Shown piece by piece: positions 1 through 8,027 of a stretch of 21,090 nt of DNA. The notes under the pieces were generated by a model. It saw nothing but the letters and a program-made list of their open reading frames with translations, was not told the DNA's origin and searched no databases. The DNA is from CAZUTK01 sp964623265. GTDB lineage: Bacteria; Electryoneota; B3-LCP. Location: NCBI GenBank assembly GCA_964623265.1, contig CAZUTK010000052.1, forward strand, positions 1 through 21,090. Direction: 5' to 3'. The stretch's first letter is position 1. Each line of letters opens with the position of its first letter. The translations under genes and the position numbers were made by a program.

Positions 1-2
1 CC

Positions 3-137
3 GGCTTTCTCCATGCGCGCTATCAAAGACAATGGAAAGGGTCCCGCGCCGCGATTCTGGCGGTCTTCGGGTTTCTTATGGTGCTGCTCTCCTTCTTCGG
101 CAATTATTTCTTCGGCGGCCAGCACGCTTACGCTTAA
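3..137 (+). CDS. ccsA: C-terminal tail of CcsA/ResC-like cytochrome c assembly protein (partial)
   Basis: Only the last 44 codons lie in the window, read in the frame starting at base 3 and ending in TAA at 135-137. The tail has a basic WKGSRAA segment, a hydrophobic helix (AILAVFGFLMVLLSFFGNYF) and the terminal GGQHAYA. This matches the end of CcsA/CcsB/ResC-family proteins of System II cytochrome c maturation, which usually finish with a W-x-G-x-R-AA segment, one last membrane helix and a (S/G)xHSYA-like end. These proteins move haem across the inner membrane for attachment to apocytochromes. The stop lies 21 bp before the next gene on the same strand, so co-transcription is possible. The identification rests on a short tail and should be checked against the upstream sequence. 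Confidence 0.7.
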   Translation, partial: GFLHARYQRQWKGSRAAILAVFGFLMVLLSFFGNYFFGGQHAYA

Positions 138-158
138 AACAGGGGATGGGTAGCTTCC

Positions 159-3100
159 ATGCGGTGGTTACAAATCAGTTTCATCGTTCTGCTGGCGGCG
201 CTTTTATCGCCTCTGCCGGCGGCGAGCCAGGGCTTCGGAAAGAACAAGGTGCAGTATTTCAACCAGCGCTGGAGCTACATTCAAAGCGAACACTTCGACG
301 TCTTCTTCTACGAAGGCGGGTACACCATCGCCGAATTCGTGGCGACGACCGCCGAACAAGCCTACCGGGAGATCTCCCGCTCCTTCAAATACAATCTGCG
401 CGACCGAGTCACCATCATCACCTATCAGTCGCACAACGACTTTCAGGGCACCAACGTCACCTTCGAGATGCCGGAGGAAGGGGTCGGCGGGTTCACCGAG
501 TTCTTTAAGAACCGCATCGTCATTCCCTATGAAGGATCCTACGAACAATTGCGCCACGTGACGCACCATGAATTGGTGCACGCGGTGATGCTGGAGATGA
601 TCTACGGCGGCGGATTGGGATCCATTTTAGCGGCGCTCTCGCGCATGCCGATGCCGGACTGGTTCGTCGAAGGGCTTCCCGAATACGAATCCCGCCATGG
701 ATGGGATACAGATTCGGATTTCTTTATGCGGGATGCGACCATCAACGGATATCTCCCGCCCATCAATCAGCTGTACGGCTTCCTGGCGTATAAGGGCGGA
801 CAGTCGGTGCTCTATTTCATCTCGCAGCGCTACGGCGAAGAGAAGATCGCCGAGCTGTTGAACAAAATCAAGACCGCCCGGGACGTGGAACGCGGCTTCA
901 AGCTGGCTTTAGGGCTGGATTTCGAAGAGTTGAGCAAACGCTGGCAGCAATGGCTGAAGAAGACTTACTGGCCCACCGTCGCCAACCTGCAGGATCCCGA
1001 AGAGATCGCCAAGCGGATGACCGATCACAAGAAGAAGGGCAACTTCGTCAATAACTCGCCAGCGCTGTCGCCGCAGGGGGATCAGATCGCCTTCCTCTCC
1101 GACCGAAGCGACTATTTCGATATCTACTTGATGTCGGTCGTGGATGGAAAGATCAAGAAGAAGCTGCTCTCGGGACAGACCAGCGCCAAATTTGAAGAAC
1201 TGCACTGGCTGCGGCCCGGTCTATCCTGGTCGCCGGACAGCAGATATCTCGCCTTCGCGGCGAAAGCCGGCGAGTTGGACGCCTTGCACATCCTCGACGT
1301 GGAGAAAGCGAAAGTAGTGCGCACTCTGAAATTCGATCTGGATGGAATTTTCTCGCCCTTCTTCTCGCCGGACGGGAGCCGAATCTGCTTCGTCGGCTTG
1401 AAAGACGGCCGGTCGGACATCTACATCGTGCGCTTGAGCGATGCGGATCTGACCAAGGTCACGGATGACATCTTCAGCGACCTCGATCCGGTTTGGTCGC
1501 CGGACGGCAGATATATTGCGTTCACCAGCGACCGCGGAGATTATCTTCAGGCGCCGCCGCCTGAATTCCGCATGGCGGATTTCGATTATCACCAAACGGA
1601 TATCTACCTGGCGGATTTAGAAAACGGCGGACTGCAGCGCGTGACGGATTGGCCCTCGAACGAACGCACCCCGGAGTGGACGTCCCAAAATCACACCCTC
1701 TCCTTCATCAGCGACCGGGACGGAGTCTATAACCTGTATATCCGCGAACTGGATTCCGGCGATACCTATGCCATTACGAATCTGCTGACCGGATGCTTCC
1801 AGCCGACTTGGTCATCCAAGGGAACACTGGCGTTCTCCTCGTTTTTCGATGCGGGTTACGATATCTTCTATATGCGCGATCCCTTCAATCCCTCCCTGCG
1901 CCGCGACGCGGGAGAAATCGCCGCGCCTCTTCCCCCTGTCAAGCCGATCCCGCCGCCGGCGATTCCGCTTCCCGAGACCGATGAGGATCTGCTCGGGGAG
2001 ACTTCGCCGAGCGGTTCCGGCGGGAGGATCATCTTCGATGACCGCTATCGAGATATGGAACCCAGAGAGAATGTTTTCCTGGATTCCACGGAATATCTGA
2101 CAGATGAAGGCGGATACAAAATCAACCGGTATAAGGTGAAATTTTCGCCGGACATCGTCTACGCCGCCGCCGCCTATTCGACGTTTTTCGGTCTGCAGGC
2201 GATGGGACAGATCCTCTTCAGCGATGTCCTGGGCGATCACCAGATTTTCCTCGGACTGGATCTTTACTCCAGCCTGGAAAATTCCAATGTGCAATTTATC
2301 TATCTGCATCTGCCCAAACGTCTGGATTACGGCATCGGACTGCATCACAACGTCTATTTTTTCTATCTGCACGACAAAGCCACGGACACGTATGAGTATT
2401 TCCGCGACCGGAACTACGGCTTGAGTTTTTACGCCGCCTATCCGTTTTCCAGATTCACTCGAATTGAAGGAACTCTGGATCTGACCGGCATTGATCGGGA
2501 AAGCTATGATTTCATCTACGATCGGTACAGTTATCTGGAAAAGCGGCGCATCGTGATGCCCGGCTTAGCCTATGTTCACGATACGATCCTCTGGGGTTCG
2601 GTCGGTCCCATCAACGGATCCAGGTACCGACTCGCCGCGTACGCCAGCCCCGATCTGGAAGATTACGTCTCTCTTTCCGGTTCGCCCGGTTGGGGGTTGG
2701 ATTTCCAGGCATTCACGCTGGACGCCCGGCGTTATATCAAGATTTCCGAGGGTTATACTTTAGCCGTGCGCGGGACGGCGGGGTTCTCCGAGGGGAAAGA
2801 TCCGATCCGCTTCTTCGTCGGCGGGGAATCCAACTGGATCAACCGCCGCTATCAGGGCGAAATCGAGGGGGATATCAAGGATGTGTATTACTCCACATTC
2901 GTGACCCCCTTCCGCGGCGGGGATTACTACGAGACATCCGGGACGCGTTTCGCGATGGCGAATATCGAATTCCGCTATCCTCTGATCCGCTATCTGGCGC
3001 TGGGCTGGCCTCTCCCCATCGCACTGCGCAACATCCGCGGAGCGCTGTTCCTCGACACGGCGGGAGCCTGGTACGACGACCGATTCCGCGGAACCACCCT

Positions 3101-3266
3101 GTCGCAGAGCGGCGACGTCATGCTTCAGGATTTGATGATGGGCTACGGGCTGGGCGCCCGCGTCAATCTGGGTGTCCTGCTGCTGCGCTGGGATGTCGCC
3201 TGGCGCACTTATTGGAACAGGACGGACAAACCCCGTTATTACTTCGCATTGGGCGCAGAGTTCTGA
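159..3266 (+). CDS. Outer-membrane protein: gluzincin-like peptidase region + TolB/PD40 propeller + BamA-like beta-barrel
   Basis: This 1035-residue protein starts with a Sec signal peptide (basic MRW, hydrophobic core, cleavage probably after PAASQ near residue 24). Residues about 30-260 resemble the peptidase-MA/gluzincin fold, with HELVH at 137-141 and WFVEG at 168-172. H137, H141 and E171 are the likely zinc ligands and E138 the catalytic acid. Residues about 285-590 hold PD40/WD40-like repeats of the TolB type (repeated SPDG or WSPDGRYIAF with following SDR). After a proline-rich linker around residues 590-620, residues about 690-1035 look like a BamA/TamA-type barrel and end in aromatic F (YFALGAEF), a typical outer-membrane insertion signal. 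The ATG at 159 is preceded by a G-rich AGGGG about 13 bp upstream. It lies 64 bp upstream of mlaE, so a role in envelope or lipid traffic is plausible. The domain calls are good; the substrate is unknown. Confidence 0.85.
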   Translation: MRWLQISFIVLLAALLSPLPAASQGFGKNKVQYFNQRWSYIQSEHFDVFFYEGGYTIAEFVATTAEQAYREISRSFKYNLRDRVTIITYQSHNDFQGTNVTFEMPEEGVGGFTEFFKNRIVIPYEGSYEQLRHVTHHELVHAVMLEMIYGGGLGSILAALSRMPMPDWFVEGLPEYESRHGWDTDSDFFMRDATINGYLPPINQLYGFLAYKGGQSVLYFISQRYGEEKIAELLNKIKTARDVERGFKLALGLDFEELSKRWQQWLKKTYWPTVANLQDPEEIAKRMTDHKKKGNFVNNSPALSPQGDQIAFLSDRSDYFDIYLMSVVDGKIKKKLLSGQTSAKFEELHWLRPGLSWSPDSRYLAFAAKAGELDALHILDVEKAKVVRTLKFDLDGIFSPFFSPDGSRICFVGLKDGRSDIYIVRLSDADLTKVTDDIFSDLDPVWSPDGRYIAFTSDRGDYLQAPPPEFRMADFDYHQTDIYLADLENGGLQRVTDWPSNERTPEWTSQNHTLSFISDRDGVYNLYIRELDSGDTYAITNLLTGCFQPTWSSKGTLAFSSFFDAGYDIFYMRDPFNPSLRRDAGEIAAPLPPVKPIPPPAIPLPETDEDLLGETSPSGSGGRIIFDDRYRDMEPRENVFLDSTEYLTDEGGYKINRYKVKFSPDIVYAAAAYSTFFGLQAMGQILFSDVLGDHQIFLGLDLYSSLENSNVQFIYLHLPKRLDYGIGLHHNVYFFYLHDKATDTYEYFRDRNYGLSFYAAYPFSRFTRIEGTLDLTGIDRESYDFIYDRYSYLEKRRIVMPGLAYVHDTILWGSVGPINGSRYRLAAYASPDLEDYVSLSGSPGWGLDFQAFTLDARRYIKISEGYTLAVRGTAGFSEGKDPIRFFVGGESNWINRRYQGEIEGDIKDVYYSTFVTPFRGGDYYETSGTRFAMANIEFRYPLIRYLALGWPLPIALRNIRGALFLDTAGAWYDDRFRGTTLSQSGDVMLQDLMMGYGLGARVNLGVLLLRWDVAWRTYWNRTDKPRYYFALGAEF

Positions 3267-3330
3267 ATGATTCTTCGCGGCGATCCGAACGGGCTGGATC
3301 CGACTGCGAATCTACTATCCGACCATACCT

Positions 3331-4101
3331 ATGCGGCAAATCTTCGTCCGCTTCGGTCACATCATCCTCCGATCTTTCGAAGAAGCCGGAGCCATCTTTC
3401 TGCTTCTGGGTCAAATCCTGTTCTTCTCCCCCCGGATTATCCGCGACCGCAAACTCTTCTTCGAACAGACTATCGTCATCGGCTACAACTCATTGCCGAT
3501 CGTCCTGATGGTAGGGGCGTTCACGGGTGCCGTCTCCGCCTGGCAGACGAACTACCAGATTGAAGGATACGTGCCCATCCGCTTCCTCGGCTTGGCGACT
3601 TTCAAGGCAGTGGTGATTGAATTGGGACCAGTGCTGACAGCGCTCATCCTCGCAGGGCGGGTCGGCGCCAGCATCGCCGCGGAAATCGGCACGATGAAGG
3701 TTACCGAACAGATAGACGCGCTGGAATCTCTGGCGATCAATTCGGTCCGATATCTGGCGGTGCCGCGCTTCTTCGCCTGCGTCACGATGATGCCGATTCT
3801 CGTGGTTTTCGCCAATTTCATCGCCGTCATGGGCGCCTTTCTCGTCGCTAACCTCTTTTTGGCGATCCCCTCGGCGGTATTCTTCAGCGAAATTCCCCGT
3901 TTCTTCCGCGTCTACGACGTCATCGCCGGCCTGATCAAGGCGACCATCTTCGGCGCCATCATTTCCCTGATCGGCTGCCACATCGGATTTGGAACCGTCG
4001 GCGGAGCCGAAGGGGTGGGGCGATCCACCATCCGTTCTTTCGTGCTCTCGGCGATGCTCATCCTGGTTTTCGACTATATTCTGGCGATCATCTTCTTCTA
4101 A
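3331..4101 (+). CDS. mlaE: MlaE-family ABC transporter permease
   Basis: The 256-residue product matches MlaE/YrbE permeases in length and sequence. It has an N-terminal amphipathic stretch (residues 1-35), then several membrane helices, with the family hallmark GRVGASIAAEIGTMKVTEQIDALE ending near residue 132 (E126-Q-I-D-A-L-E) followed by a VPRFFA segment. In known systems MlaE dimerises in the inner membrane, pairs with the MlaF ATPase and binds an MCE protein (MlaD) to move phospholipids between the membranes. The ATG at 3331 is the first canonical start after the in-frame stop at 3268-3270. No clear Shine-Dalgarno site precedes it, and translation coupled to the upstream gene is possible. 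mlaF follows 7 bp after the stop. No MlaD gene is found in the window. Confidence 0.93.
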   Translation: MRQIFVRFGHIILRSFEEAGAIFLLLGQILFFSPRIIRDRKLFFEQTIVIGYNSLPIVLMVGAFTGAVSAWQTNYQIEGYVPIRFLGLATFKAVVIELGPVLTALILAGRVGASIAAEIGTMKVTEQIDALESLAINSVRYLAVPRFFACVTMMPILVVFANFIAVMGAFLVANLFLAIPSAVFFSEIPRFFRVYDVIAGLIKATIFGAIISLIGCHIGFGTVGGAEGVGRSTIRSFVLSAMLILVFDYILAIIFF

Positions 4102-4108
4102 GACGACC

Positions 4109-4900
4109 GTGATTGAGATCAAAGACCTCGTAAAATCCTTCGGCGATAAGCCGGTTTTGCGCGGCGTGAACCTCACCATTCAAACCGGAGAATCCGTGGT
4201 GATCATCGGCAGGTCTGGCTGCGGCAAGAGTGTGCTGCTGAAGCTGATGATCGGATTGATGCCCCCCGATTCCGGTCAGATTCTGATTGACGGCGAGGAT
4301 ATCGTCTCCATGGACGACGCGAAACTATATCGCACCCGAAGTAAATTCGGCGTCCTGTTTCAAGGCGCCGCTCTGTTCGATTCCATGACCGTGTACGAAA
4401 ACGTGGCTCTGGCGCTGCACGAACACACATCGCTGCCGGAAGAAGAGATCGTCAGGATCGTGACCGAGAAGTTGAATATGGTAGGTCTGCCGGATATTCT
4501 GGAATTGAAGCCGGCGGAGTTATCAGGCGGGATGAAGAAACGGGTGGGGCTGGCGCGCGCCATCGCCATGAATCCCCGATACGTACTGTACGACGAACCT
4601 ACGACCGGATTGGACCCCATCAACGCGGACGTCATCAACAACCTGATCGTGCTTCTGAATCAGCAGTTAGACGTAACCACGATTGCCGTGACTCACGATA
4701 TGGTGTCGGCGTATAAGATCGCCGACAGGATCGTCATGCTGCACCGCGGAGTCGTGATTTTCGAAGGGACGCCGGAAGAAACCAGAAATACCACGGATGA
4801 AGTCGTGCGCCAGTTCATCGAAGGAAAAGCGGACGGTCCCATCAAGCAGGTCATCGCGCCGTATTCCCCCCGAGAATGGTGGCGCGGCAAAGTCTTCTAA
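4109..4900 (+). CDS. mlaF: MlaF-family ABC transporter ATP-binding protein
   Basis: A 263-residue ABC ATPase. Walker A is GRSGCGKS (34-41), the Q-loop is Q85, the signature is LSGGM (138-142), Walker B ends in Y-D162-E163, and a THDM switch histidine follows. The length and the GMKKRVGLARA wording fit MlaF, the cytoplasmic engine of retrograde or anterograde phospholipid transport. The reading frame stays open upstream into mlaE, but the GTG at 4109 (reading M-I-E-I-K-D-L) gives the normal family start and lies 7 bp after the mlaE stop. An upstream start at 3989 would add 40 residues of mlaE shadow. The C-terminal region beyond residue 230 (KADGPIKQV) is a short tail. It ends 45 bp before the convergent lipoprotein gene. 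Confidence 0.94.
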   Translation: MIEIKDLVKSFGDKPVLRGVNLTIQTGESVVIIGRSGCGKSVLLKLMIGLMPPDSGQILIDGEDIVSMDDAKLYRTRSKFGVLFQGAALFDSMTVYENVALALHEHTSLPEEEIVRIVTEKLNMVGLPDILELKPAELSGGMKKRVGLARAIAMNPRYVLYDEPTTGLDPINADVINNLIVLLNQQLDVTTIAVTHDMVSAYKIADRIVMLHRGVVIFEGTPEETRNTTDEVVRQFIEGKADGPIKQVIAPYSPREWWRGKVF

Positions 4901-4945
4901 TTCAATGCGATCCGGACGAATAAAACGCCGGAATCACCCTTTGTG

Positions 4946-5344
4946 TTACTTCGGAAATTCCGTGATGCCGTAGCCTTCCCAGACCTGTTCCGGCACTCGA
5001 TAGACGATTTTTCTGCCGGCTTTATCGGGCATCAGCGCCGTGCTGACGGCTTCCACCATCATAACCCGATCCCCATCCGTGTAATAGGTGAACACCCACT
5101 CGCGCTCGAGATCGGGCATAATGGAGAGATAATGCGCATCGCGCAGGGAAGCCATCCCCTTCGGGAAAAAGCCCTTGTCTTCATGATACTTCTCCAGCGC
5201 TCCGACGATGTCCGTCATCGTCGCCTGCACTCTCTGACTGCGAAGAATGACCGACGGATCGCCTTTTTTGCTCCCCGCGCAACCGAAAACCAGCAAAACT
5301 CCCAGCACGACTGTCAGGCAAAAAAGAGATTGTACCTTTTTCAT
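4946..5344 (-). CDS. Small lipoprotein with pseudopilin-like region
   Basis: A 132-residue protein with a lipoprotein signal peptide: MKKVQ, a hydrophobic core, then the lipobox V-F-G-C22 followed by AGSKKGD. The mature part (about residues 38-75) reads like the helix-to-loop part of type II secretion pseudopilins, with a helix ending in LEKYHEDKG, then a FP element and a loop (MASLRDAHYL). The usual pilin N-terminal segment (FTLxE) is absent, so this is not a true pilin. Start choice is supported by AGAGGAA about 6 bp upstream of the ATG at 5344. It lies 42 bp downstream of the dehydrogenase gene with its own possible promoter. No function can be assigned; a lipid-anchored periplasmic protein is the safe call. 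Confidence 0.8.
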   Translation of the reverse strand: MKKVQSLFCLTVVLGVLLVFGCAGSKKGDPSVILRSQRVQATMTDIVGALEKYHEDKGFFPKGMASLRDAHYLSIMPDLEREWVFTYYTDGDRVMMVEAVSTALMPDKAGRKIVYRVPEQVWEGYGITEFPK

Positions 5345-5368
5345 CAGGATTCCTCTCGATCAACTTGC

Positions 5369-5397
5369 TTTATACCACATCGTAGTTTATGGCGCAA
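5369..5397 (-). promoter_or_regulatory. Candidate sigma-70-type promoter for the lipoprotein gene
   Basis: On the - strand TTGCGC (5397-5392) is followed after exactly 17 bp by TATAAA (5374-5369). Transcription would start about 18 bp upstream of the ATG at 5344. The -35 box overlaps the end of the dehydrogenase ORF. The -10 box is good and the -35 box weak (TTG only). Confidence 0.4.
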
Positions 5398-6187
5398 ATT
5401 TCTTGCGGGATGCCGCCGCCCGCCGACGCAGCGCCCAACGTGCCAGCGGCGCAAGAAGATGAAATGCGTAGACCAGATATCCCCGCCGCCGCGGCACATA
5501 GGTGATCAAACGATTCTTTCGGATGGCATCCAGAATCGCGCTGGAAACCTGCTGCGGGGAGGCTTTTCTGCCCGCAATCCGTCCCTTCCATATTCCGGCG
5601 GAAAAAAATTCGGTTTCGACCGGACCCGGCGCCACCAGGTGAATCGTCACCCCGCTTCCGGCGATTTCGTAAGAAACCGCTTCCGTCAACGCGCAGAGGG
5701 CGAATTTCGCGGCGCAGTAAGCCGCTAGATCCGGCACCGCCACCCGACCGGCGGTGGAAGCGATGTTGACGATCGCTCCGGAACCCCGAGTGATCATCCC
5801 CGGGAGGAAGGCGGACATCAACTGAGCCGGCGCCTGATAATTCACTTCCATCATTCGAGCGACTTCGGCGGGGGTCTCTTCAAGAAAAGGGCGGGAGTTG
5901 CCGTAGCCGGCGTTGTTGATCAGAATATCAGGGATCTCGTTTCTCCCGAGCAGGTCGGCGATCAACCGATCCCGCGCCCAGCGATCGGAAAGGTCACAGG
6001 GAATAAACCGCGCGTCACCACCTGCGCTTCGGATCTGCTCGGCGATCGCTGCCAATCTTTCCGCGCGGCGCGCCGCCAGAATCAGCGTGGAACCCCGTTT
6101 TCCGAAATCCAGCGCAGCCGCCGCCCCGATTCCGGAAGAAGCTCCGGTGATGAGAACGAGTTTCCCGGCGAAAGAAAACATAATCAC
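5387..6187 (-). CDS. Short-chain dehydrogenase/reductase (SDR)
   Basis: A classical SDR of 266 residues (GTG start at 6187; ATG at 6181 is an equally good start two codons later). The Rossmann glycine motif TGASSGIG lies at 14-21, NNAG at 91-94, and the catalytic Y157-x3-K161 sits after NIAS. An AARR segment after the second strand (near residue 40) suggests NADP(H) preference. The C-terminal tail is basic and hydrophobic (YVPRRRGYLVYAFHLLAPLARWALRRR), as in the DltE/YqjQ-like SDRs that sit at the membrane. It starts 18 bp after the stop of the sugar kinase gene, so the two are probably in one operon. The substrate cannot be read from the sequence. Confidence 0.9.
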   Translation of the reverse strand: MIMFSFAGKLVLITGASSGIGAAAALDFGKRGSTLILAARRAERLAAIAEQIRSAGGDARFIPCDLSDRWARDRLIADLLGRNEIPDILINNAGYGNSRPFLEETPAEVARMMEVNYQAPAQLMSAFLPGMITRGSGAIVNIASTAGRVAVPDLAAYCAAKFALCALTEAVSYEIAGSGVTIHLVAPGPVETEFFSAGIWKGRIAGRKASPQQVSSAILDAIRKNRLITYVPRRRGYLVYAFHLLAPLARWALRRRAAASRKKFAP

Positions 6188-6205
6188 AATGATTCTGACA
6201 CGGGG

Positions 6206-7108
6206 TTACTTGCCGACCCAGGGACCGATGCCGGAAAAAGTTGCTTTCAATGCCGCAGAACGATTGGCGTGTTCCGCCGCCAGAAGCGGATTGACCCCCA
6301 AGGCGAGGTTGTAGATGAACGAGGCGGAAAATACGTCTCCACAGCCAGTGGTATCCACCACCGTCTGAAGCGGAAACGGGGGAATTTCCTTCTTCAAAAT
6401 GCCTTGCTCATCGGAGTGGAAATAATATGTTCCGGCTGCCCCCCGGGTCACGATTACGCCGCGCGTCCCGTGCTCCAGAAGCCAATCCGCCACTTCGACG
6501 ATTCCCGAAAAGCCCGCTTGATTTCGCCCCGTCAGGCTGACGGTTTCATTCCAGGCGAGCTGGACATAATCCACGCCTTCCAGCCACTCCTGCCAGTCGG
6601 CGAGATTGCGCAGGCGCCGGCGCCCTTTGGAATCCGGATCGCTCAGCGTCAGGCTGTGCACATCCACCAGCATAGTGCGTTTGAACTCATCTCGAATCCG
6701 GCGAAAGGTCTCTTTCGTGACATCTCGACCGGAAGTGAAATTGACCAGAAGATAATCCAGACGCGTTAAATGCGGTTGGACGACTTCAAACGGCAACGGC
6801 GGCATCGCAAGTTCCGCCGTCTCTTCTTTATCATCCTGAGTGATTATTTTCAGGGTCACACGATTCTGCCGCCCGGGAAATATTTGTAAAGCGTCCAGCC
6901 GCACGTTGGGAAACCGCGTGAAGAGCTGTCTGAATTCTTCGCAGGATTCTTCACCGACGGCGCAGATGGGCAGAACCTCGCCTTTATCCTGCAGGTAATG
7001 CGCCAGTGTCAGGATGCTGTAAACAATCCCGCCCCAACTGGAGTTCTTCCTGCGATCTGGAAAAATCAGAGTATCCCGATTCGGCGTTCCGATGATTCCT
7101 ATTTCCAT
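6206..7108 (-). CDS. PfkB-family carbohydrate/nucleoside kinase
   Basis: A 300-residue ribokinase/PfkB-type kinase. The N-terminal GG motif is present (WGGIVYS near residue 26), and the C-terminal ATP/anion-hole signature is DTTGCGDVFSASF (252-264), where D258 is the catalytic base. The usual DTxGAGD alanine is replaced by cysteine (GCGD), a tolerated change. The product would phosphorylate a sugar, sugar alcohol or nucleoside in the cytoplasm. The ATG at 7108 is preceded by GGGTGAGGGG a few bases upstream, a strong ribosome-binding site. It lies 122 bp downstream of the DUF2628-like gene and upstream of the SDR. Pairing of a PfkB kinase with an SDR hints at a small carbohydrate pathway, but the substrate is unknown. 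Confidence 0.9.
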   Translation of the reverse strand: MEIGIIGTPNRDTLIFPDRRKNSSWGGIVYSILTLAHYLQDKGEVLPICAVGEESCEEFRQLFTRFPNVRLDALQIFPGRQNRVTLKIITQDDKEETAELAMPPLPFEVVQPHLTRLDYLLVNFTSGRDVTKETFRRIRDEFKRTMLVDVHSLTLSDPDSKGRRRLRNLADWQEWLEGVDYVQLAWNETVSLTGRNQAGFSGIVEVADWLLEHGTRGVIVTRGAAGTYYFHSDEQGILKKEIPPFPLQTVVDTTGCGDVFSASFIYNLALGVNPLLAAEHANRSAALKATFSGIGPWVGK

Positions 7109-7230
7109 ACGCCCCTCACCCTTAGGCGATTCCAGCGGCTTGATAGGGCACTGAAGTCTTACTGCGGTCGGTGGATACCGAGTGTCAGGTCAGATGGTTG
7201 TGGATACAATACGAATAAACAGAAGAAATG

Positions 7231-7836
7231 TTAATTCAGCAGATTTTTCTTCGTTTCGAAGAATTGCGATCCCACCGGATCGTATTCCAATTCCTTTGCA
7301 GAGGTTCCCGGCATGGAGCGGTCGGCGACTTGCATAGAGCGATGTCCCAATCGTTCGATCTGACGCCGATTGAAGCTGCGATCCGCCGACCATGCGCAGC
7401 CGGACGCGGACGCCAGCCAACCGAGTCCTCCTGCCACGAGCGAAGCAATAGAATTTCCGCCGAACCAATGCAGGATGAAAGGCGGGATCAACATCCCCGT
7501 GACGAAGAGAGCTGACCAGAGAACGCTGTTCCCGTACATTCTGCGCCGAAAGTACCAATACGGACCTGTGAAAAATGCTTCCAGGTTAAAGCCGGGCTTC
7601 ACCAGGCGATCCAGCAGATCATCCGCACGACACTCCGTCCGCCTTTCGTAGATCGGCGTTGAATCCTGCTGAAATTCTCGAATTTCAGAGATAGGAAGCC
7701 ACTCGGACACATCACCGTTCTGGACGAACAACGCATCGGTAGGACGGATTTTACCGCTCTTCAATTTCCGAATGAAATCGGACGGCGTTTTCAGCAGGAA
7801 GAGGACGTTGCCCCGCCTGACGAAAATAGGAGACAT
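7231..7836 (-). CDS. DUF2628-like membrane protein with N-terminal GYF_2-like region
   Basis: A 201-residue protein from the ATG at 7836. Residues about 1-55 (ending WLPISEI) resemble the short GYF_2/DUF4339 modules that precede membrane domains in bacteria. The middle carries the DUF2628 hallmark FNLEAFFTGPYWYFRRRMY, followed by two hydrophobic segments (SVLWSALFVTGMLIPPFIL and IASLVAGGLGWLASASG). The C-terminal 50 residues are polar. The frame stays open to a GTG at 7917, but that GTG overlaps the -10 box of a good promoter, so the internal ATG is preferred. Its Shine-Dalgarno is weak. Function unknown; it is an inner-membrane protein if the two helices are real. Confidence 0.75.
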   Translation of the reverse strand: MSPIFVRRGNVLFLLKTPSDFIRKLKSGKIRPTDALFVQNGDVSEWLPISEIREFQQDSTPIYERRTECRADDLLDRLVKPGFNLEAFFTGPYWYFRRRMYGNSVLWSALFVTGMLIPPFILHWFGGNSIASLVAGGLGWLASASGCAWSADRSFNRRQIERLGHRSMQVADRSMPGTSAKELEYDPVGSQFFETKKNLLN

Positions 7837-7908
7837 ATGCGTGATGGACGATTTGAAACGTAATTTGCACGCTCCCAAACTGCTCGCAGAAGATGATACT
7901 CCGGGTCG

Positions 7909-7937
7909 AATATACACGGCCCGCAGGAATTATGCAA
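7909..7937 (-). promoter_or_regulatory. Candidate sigma-70-type promoter for the DUF2628-like gene
   Basis: On the - strand TTGCAT (7937-7932), a 17-bp spacer, then TATATT (7914-7909). The -10 box coincides with the second and third codons of the longest possible ORF, which argues for the start at 7836 and a 5' leader of about 65 nt. The spacing and -10 box match those upstream of the carbamoyltransferase, addB and secD. Confidence 0.5.
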
Positions 7938-7966
7938 GAGGAAAATGAGGCTTTCAGAGGCTTTCC

Positions 7967-7984
7967 GGATTCCAAGTGGAATCC
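7967..7984. repeat. Perfect 7-bp inverted repeat between the 53-aa ORF and the DUF2628-like gene
   Basis: GGATTCC, loop AAGT, GGAATCC. It is 44 bp downstream of the 53-aa ORF stop on the - strand and 30 bp upstream of the next candidate promoter. This is where a transcript end is expected, but no T-run follows on either strand, so it is not a standard intrinsic terminator. It may stabilise the 3' end of the upstream message. Confidence 0.45.
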
Positions 7985-8027
7985 AGCATGATGGAAAAAG
8001 AGATCGGAGGACTACTGAATTGAGGAA

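Noticed and set aside
4901..4945. Possible bidirectional terminator between mlaF and the lipoprotein gene
   Set aside because: GATCCGG and CCGGAATC form only a bulged 7-bp stem without a T-run on either strand.
4943..5728. 261-aa ORF on the + strand
   Set aside because: It lies antisense to the lipoprotein and the SDR, both well supported, and has no recognisable motif.
7751..7975. 74-aa ORF and GTG start at 7917 extending the DUF2628-like protein
   Set aside because: The first is out of frame with the conserved protein; the second start overlaps the -10 box of a promoter.
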